From Pleurocapsa minor GSE-CHR-MK 17-07R (GTDB lineage Bacteria; Chloroflexota; Anaerolineae; Aggregatilineales; Phototrophicaceae), in assembly GCA_019359125.1 (NCBI GenBank), contig JAHHHY010000014.1:1-64000 (forward strand): a stretch of DNA of 64,000 bases, in the 5' to 3' direction. Positions 61,458 through 64,000 of the stretch are shown here, piece after piece. The notes beneath the pieces were generated by a model, which was not told the DNA's origin, searched no databases, and saw only the letters and a program-made list of their open reading frames with translations. Within the stretch, counting starts at the first letter, position 1; the number at the start of each line of letters is the position of its first letter. A program made the position numbers and the translations under genes.

Positions 61458-64000
61458 CGAATCGTCGCGATGCCCTGTCCCGGCAGACGCCCGGGCAGGC
61501 GCTCCAGGATGGCGTGGTTGCTGGGATTCGACAGGGTGACCGAGAATGTCTCGTCCGGATCGTTGTCGCGGTCATAATTGATCGGCACATCTATCGTCAG
61601 CATGGTGGTGCCGGGCTCGAAGGACAGCACGCCGCTCGTGCGCTGATAGTCACAGTTGCTGTTGTTGCATTCACTCGCCGTGCCGGCGAAGGTGGCGTAA
61701 TTGACAGTAACCGCTGTATTCAGGGGATAGCGCAGGGTGACCGTGAACTGCGCGCTTGAAGTGCCCTGGCGCGTGCTCGGCTCGCTGGCCACCACATCGG
61801 AAATCGACAGCGTGGGCGCGTGCAGCGGGTCGGTGCCGCTGGCCACTTCACTGCCATCGCTGACGCTGTCGCCGTCGGTATCGGCCAGCATCGGCTGCGT
61901 GCCATAAGTATTCACTTCCTCGCCATCATTCAGCCCGTCATCATCCGAATCGGCATCACGGGGATCCGTCAGCCAGACCAGCAGCTCATCGCCATCATTC
62001 AGGCCATCTTCGTCCGTGTCTGCCAGGCGCGGATTGGTCTGATGGGTGTTGACCTCCGGGCCGTCGTTCAGCCGGTCGCCGTCAGTGTCCGCGGCATTGG
62101 CATTGGTGAGCTGGTTGCGGATTTCCTCGAAGTCGTTCAGGCCGTCACGGTCAGAATCAGTGCGGTTGGCGTCTGTGCTGTAGGTAATCACTTCTTCATA
62201 GTCGGTCAGGCCATCGCGGTCGGTGTCGGGACTGCCGGGCAGGGTGCTGTAGAAGTTCACTTCCACGCCGTCGCTCAGTCCATCGTCATCGGAATCGCTG
62301 TCCAGCGGATCGGTGCGGCTGACCATCAGCTCATGCGAGTCGGTCAGGCCATCGCCGACGCCTTCATCATCGCTGTCGGTGTTGGTGGGTGAGGTGTTGT
62401 ACTGGAACAGCTCGGAATAGTCGTTCAGGCCATCGCCATCGGTATCGCGGTTGTTTGGCGCGGTGCCGTACAGGTTGACCTCATCGCCGTCGGTCAGGCC
62501 GTCGAAGTCGCTGTCAGGGTTATTCGGGTTGATCCCGCGCGCGATTTCGTCGCCATCCAGCAGGCCGTCACCATCGGTATCCGGCACATTGGGCAGCGTG
62601 AGCGTCGTGTTGATTTCTGTGCCGTCGGGCAGGCCGTCTTCATCGGTGTCCGGGTTATTGGGGATAAGCAGACGGTTTTCTTCGCACTCGTTGGTGCAGC
62701 CATCGCCATCGGCATCGTCCGCGCCTGCCTGGTCCAGATTTCCGAAGTACACCATTTCCCACTGATCAGACAGGCCGTCTGCGTCGCTATCGGGGCTGCG
62801 CGGGTCGCGCCCGGCGGCGATGTCTTCGCTGTCGGTGAAATTATTGCCATTGGTGTCGCAGTTGAGGGGATTGGTGCGGTGGATATTCACTTCGTCCCCG
62901 TCCGACAGGCCATCCCCTGCACAGCCCACCGGCGCGATATCACTGTCCGGACTGTTCGGGTCGGTGCCATAGGTGAAGATTTCATCACGGTCATTCAGGC
63001 CGTCGCTGTCGCTGTCGGCCAGTGTGGGGCTGGTGTTGAAGGTTGCGCGTTCGGCGTTGTCCAGCAGGCCGTCGCCGTCGGTATCGTTGCGCGTGGGGTT
63101 GGTGCCATACCGATTGACTTCGTCGCCATCACTCAGGCTGTCGCCATCGGTGTCGCGCCAGAAGGGATCGGTATTGTGGATCATCAGCTCCAGGGCATCG
63201 TTCAGGCCATCGGCGTCGGTGTCGGCGCTGAGCGGGTTGGTGCGGTGCAGGATGACCTCGTCGTAGTCGTTCAGGGTATCGCCATCCGTGTCAGGATTGT
63301 CCGGGCGCGTGCCATAGCGGTTCTGTTCCTCGCCATCAGACAGCATGTCGTCGTCAAAGTCATAGTCAATGGGGTCGTAGCTGCTATCGATCTCAGCCCC
63401 ATCGGCGATGCCGTCGTTGTCGGTGTCGGTATTGCGCGGGTCGGTCAGATACACCAGCACTTCGTCGCCATCCAGCAGGCCGTCATCGTCGGTGTCGGGG
63501 TCCAGCGGGTTGGTCTTGTAGATATAGGCTTCTTCGCCATCGCGCAGATTATCGATGTCGGTATCGCCAGAGGCTGGATTCAGGCCGCGTGTTTCTTCAC
63601 AGCCATTGTTGCAGCCGTCGTTGTCGGGGTCATTGGTGCCGGTCTGGTCCAGGTTGCCAAAATTGGCCAGTTCCCAGTCATCCAGCAGCCCGTCATAGTC
63701 CGAGTCGATGTCAAAATTATCGCTCATCGGCACGCCGGTAATCACCGTGCGCTGGCCGGAAAAGCTGAACGAGATACTCGGCAGAAATGGCCGAATCAGC
63801 GGGGTGATGAGCTCGATGGTGGCCGCAGCATTGATCTGCAGCAGGTCGCCGCTTTCCAGCAGGGTGACATCGAAGAACTGATTCATGCCCTCCGGGCAGG
63901 CATAGATAATCGGATTGGCCGGGTCGGGGCTGTCCGCCTTCAGATACTGGATGGTGACGACGGCGGGCCCGGCAAAGAAGATATTGCGCAGGTCTTCGCG
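61454..64000 (-). CDS. Giant secreted protein with calcium-binding TSP3-like repeats and Calx-beta domain (5' end missing)
   Basis: At least 848 residues; the frame is open through position 64000, so the start lies outside the window (the ATG at 63886 is internal). About 35 repeats of the type DTDGDGLxDxxE, each with Asp/Asn-rich metal-binding loops, fill the region 61850-63720. They are like thrombospondin type 3 or dockerin-like calcium repeats. The C-terminus is a Calx-beta domain (AQFTVTLRYPLNTAVTVNYA through DNDPDETFSVTLSNPS). Such proteins form calcium-stiffened surface adhesins or matrix fibres. The stop overlaps the TadG-like start by ATGA. Confidence 0.85.
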   Translation of the reverse strand, partial: REDLRNIFFAGPAVVTIQYLKADSPDPANPIIYACPEGMNQFFDVTLLESGDLLQINAAATIELITPLIRPFLPSISFSFSGQRTVITGVPMSDNFDIDSDYDGLLDDWELANFGNLDQTGTNDPDNDGCNNGCEETRGLNPASGDTDIDNLRDGEEAYIYKTNPLDPDTDDDGLLDGDEVLVYLTDPRNTDTDNDGIADGAEIDSSYDPIDYDFDDDMLSDGEEQNRYGTRPDNPDTDGDTLNDYDEVILHRTNPLSADTDADGLNDALELMIHNTDPFWRDTDGDSLSDGDEVNRYGTNPTRNDTDGDGLLDNAERATFNTSPTLADSDSDGLNDRDEIFTYGTDPNSPDSDIAPVGCAGDGLSDGDEVNIHRTNPLNCDTNGNNFTDSEDIAAGRDPRSPDSDADGLSDQWEMVYFGNLDQAGADDADGDGCTNECEENRLLIPNNPDTDEDGLPDGTEINTTLTLPNVPDTDGDGLLDGDEIARGINPNNPDSDFDGLTDGDEVNLYGTAPNNRDTDGDGLNDYSELFQYNTSPTNTDSDDEGVGDGLTDSHELMVSRTDPLDSDSDDDGLSDGVEVNFYSTLPGSPDTDRDGLTDYEEVITYSTDANRTDSDRDGLNDFEEIRNQLTNANAADTDGDRLNDGPEVNTHQTNPRLADTDEDGLNDGDELLVWLTDPRDADSDDDGLNDGEEVNTYGTQPMLADTDGDSVSDGSEVASGTDPLHAPTLSISDVVASEPSTRQGTSSAQFTVTLRYPLNTAVTVNYATFAGTASECNNSNCDYQRTSGVLSFEPGTTMLTIDVPINYDRDNDPDETFSVTLSNPSNHAILERLPGRLPGQGIATIR

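Noticed and set aside
61850..63720. Regular roughly 60-90-base periodicity resembling a CRISPR-like array
   Set aside because: The repeats are the DTDGDGL-type calcium-binding units of one open reading frame, with codon-level variation.

Overview
The window looks like chromosomal DNA of a high-G+C bacterium, most likely Chloroflexota of the Anaerolineae/Aggregatilineales type. This is an inference from gene style: a fused transaldolase/glucose-6-phosphate isomerase in a pentose-phosphate operon, paired active and inactive M16 peptidases, Thr/Pro-rich secreted proteins, an ECF sigma/anti-sigma pair with a DUF5667-like anti-sigma, and short dispersed GC-rich intergenic repeats. No rRNA, intact tRNA, CRISPR array, transposase or integrase was found.

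Layout. 1-2340: aldo/keto reductase, a small antitoxin-like protein and a PPOX-family protein ending in a clear terminator. 2341-about 5040: an AT-rich island carrying a two-gene AAA ATPase + DUF4435 (TOPRIM-like) module that resembles the PARIS anti-phage system AriA/AriB. A perfect 11-bp inverted repeat lies in front of it and two tRNA-3'-end-like fragments lie just behind it. 5214-12492: FAD-linked oxidase, hypotheticals, and an envelope cluster (PspC, LiaF-like protein, bactofilin-like membrane protein). 12496-13603: a small membrane-protein gene flanked by inverted repeats. 14126-18515: flippase-like protein, FAD oxidoreductase, acetyltransferase and UDP-glucose dehydrogenase, probably for surface glycan work. 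18935-28327: a cysteine-less AhpD/CMD-like protein, a GAF histidine kinase, a 603-aa protein with the LQR..GN segment of eCIS-type effectors, a DUF3592 protein, the M16 pair, a very acidic 96-aa protein, PdxT and a CAP-domain protein.

28416-37635 is a sugar-phosphate operon (pgm, rpiB, tal-pgi, mutarotase, gnd, glucokinase-like, pgl, rpe). It covers much of the pentose-phosphate pathway but zwf and transketolase are not in the window. 37832-46499 is a BMP-type nucleoside ABC transporter followed directly by a xanthine-dehydrogenase-type molybdoenzyme with fused Fe-S and molybdenum subunits, suggesting purine uptake and oxidation. 46790-57913 holds a secreted SH3b protein, GT2 glycosyltransferase, GH63-like glycosidase, SDR, U32 peptidase/hydroxylase, a CrtI/CrtD-like desaturase and a nucleoside deaminase. 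58012-64000 holds an ECF sigma/anti-sigma pair, a TadG-like pilin-family protein and a giant calcium-binding-repeat/Calx-beta protein cut by the window edge.

The most notable system is the PARIS-like island. The LQR..GN protein and the repeat families come next. All functions were assigned by reading motifs; no database search was run.
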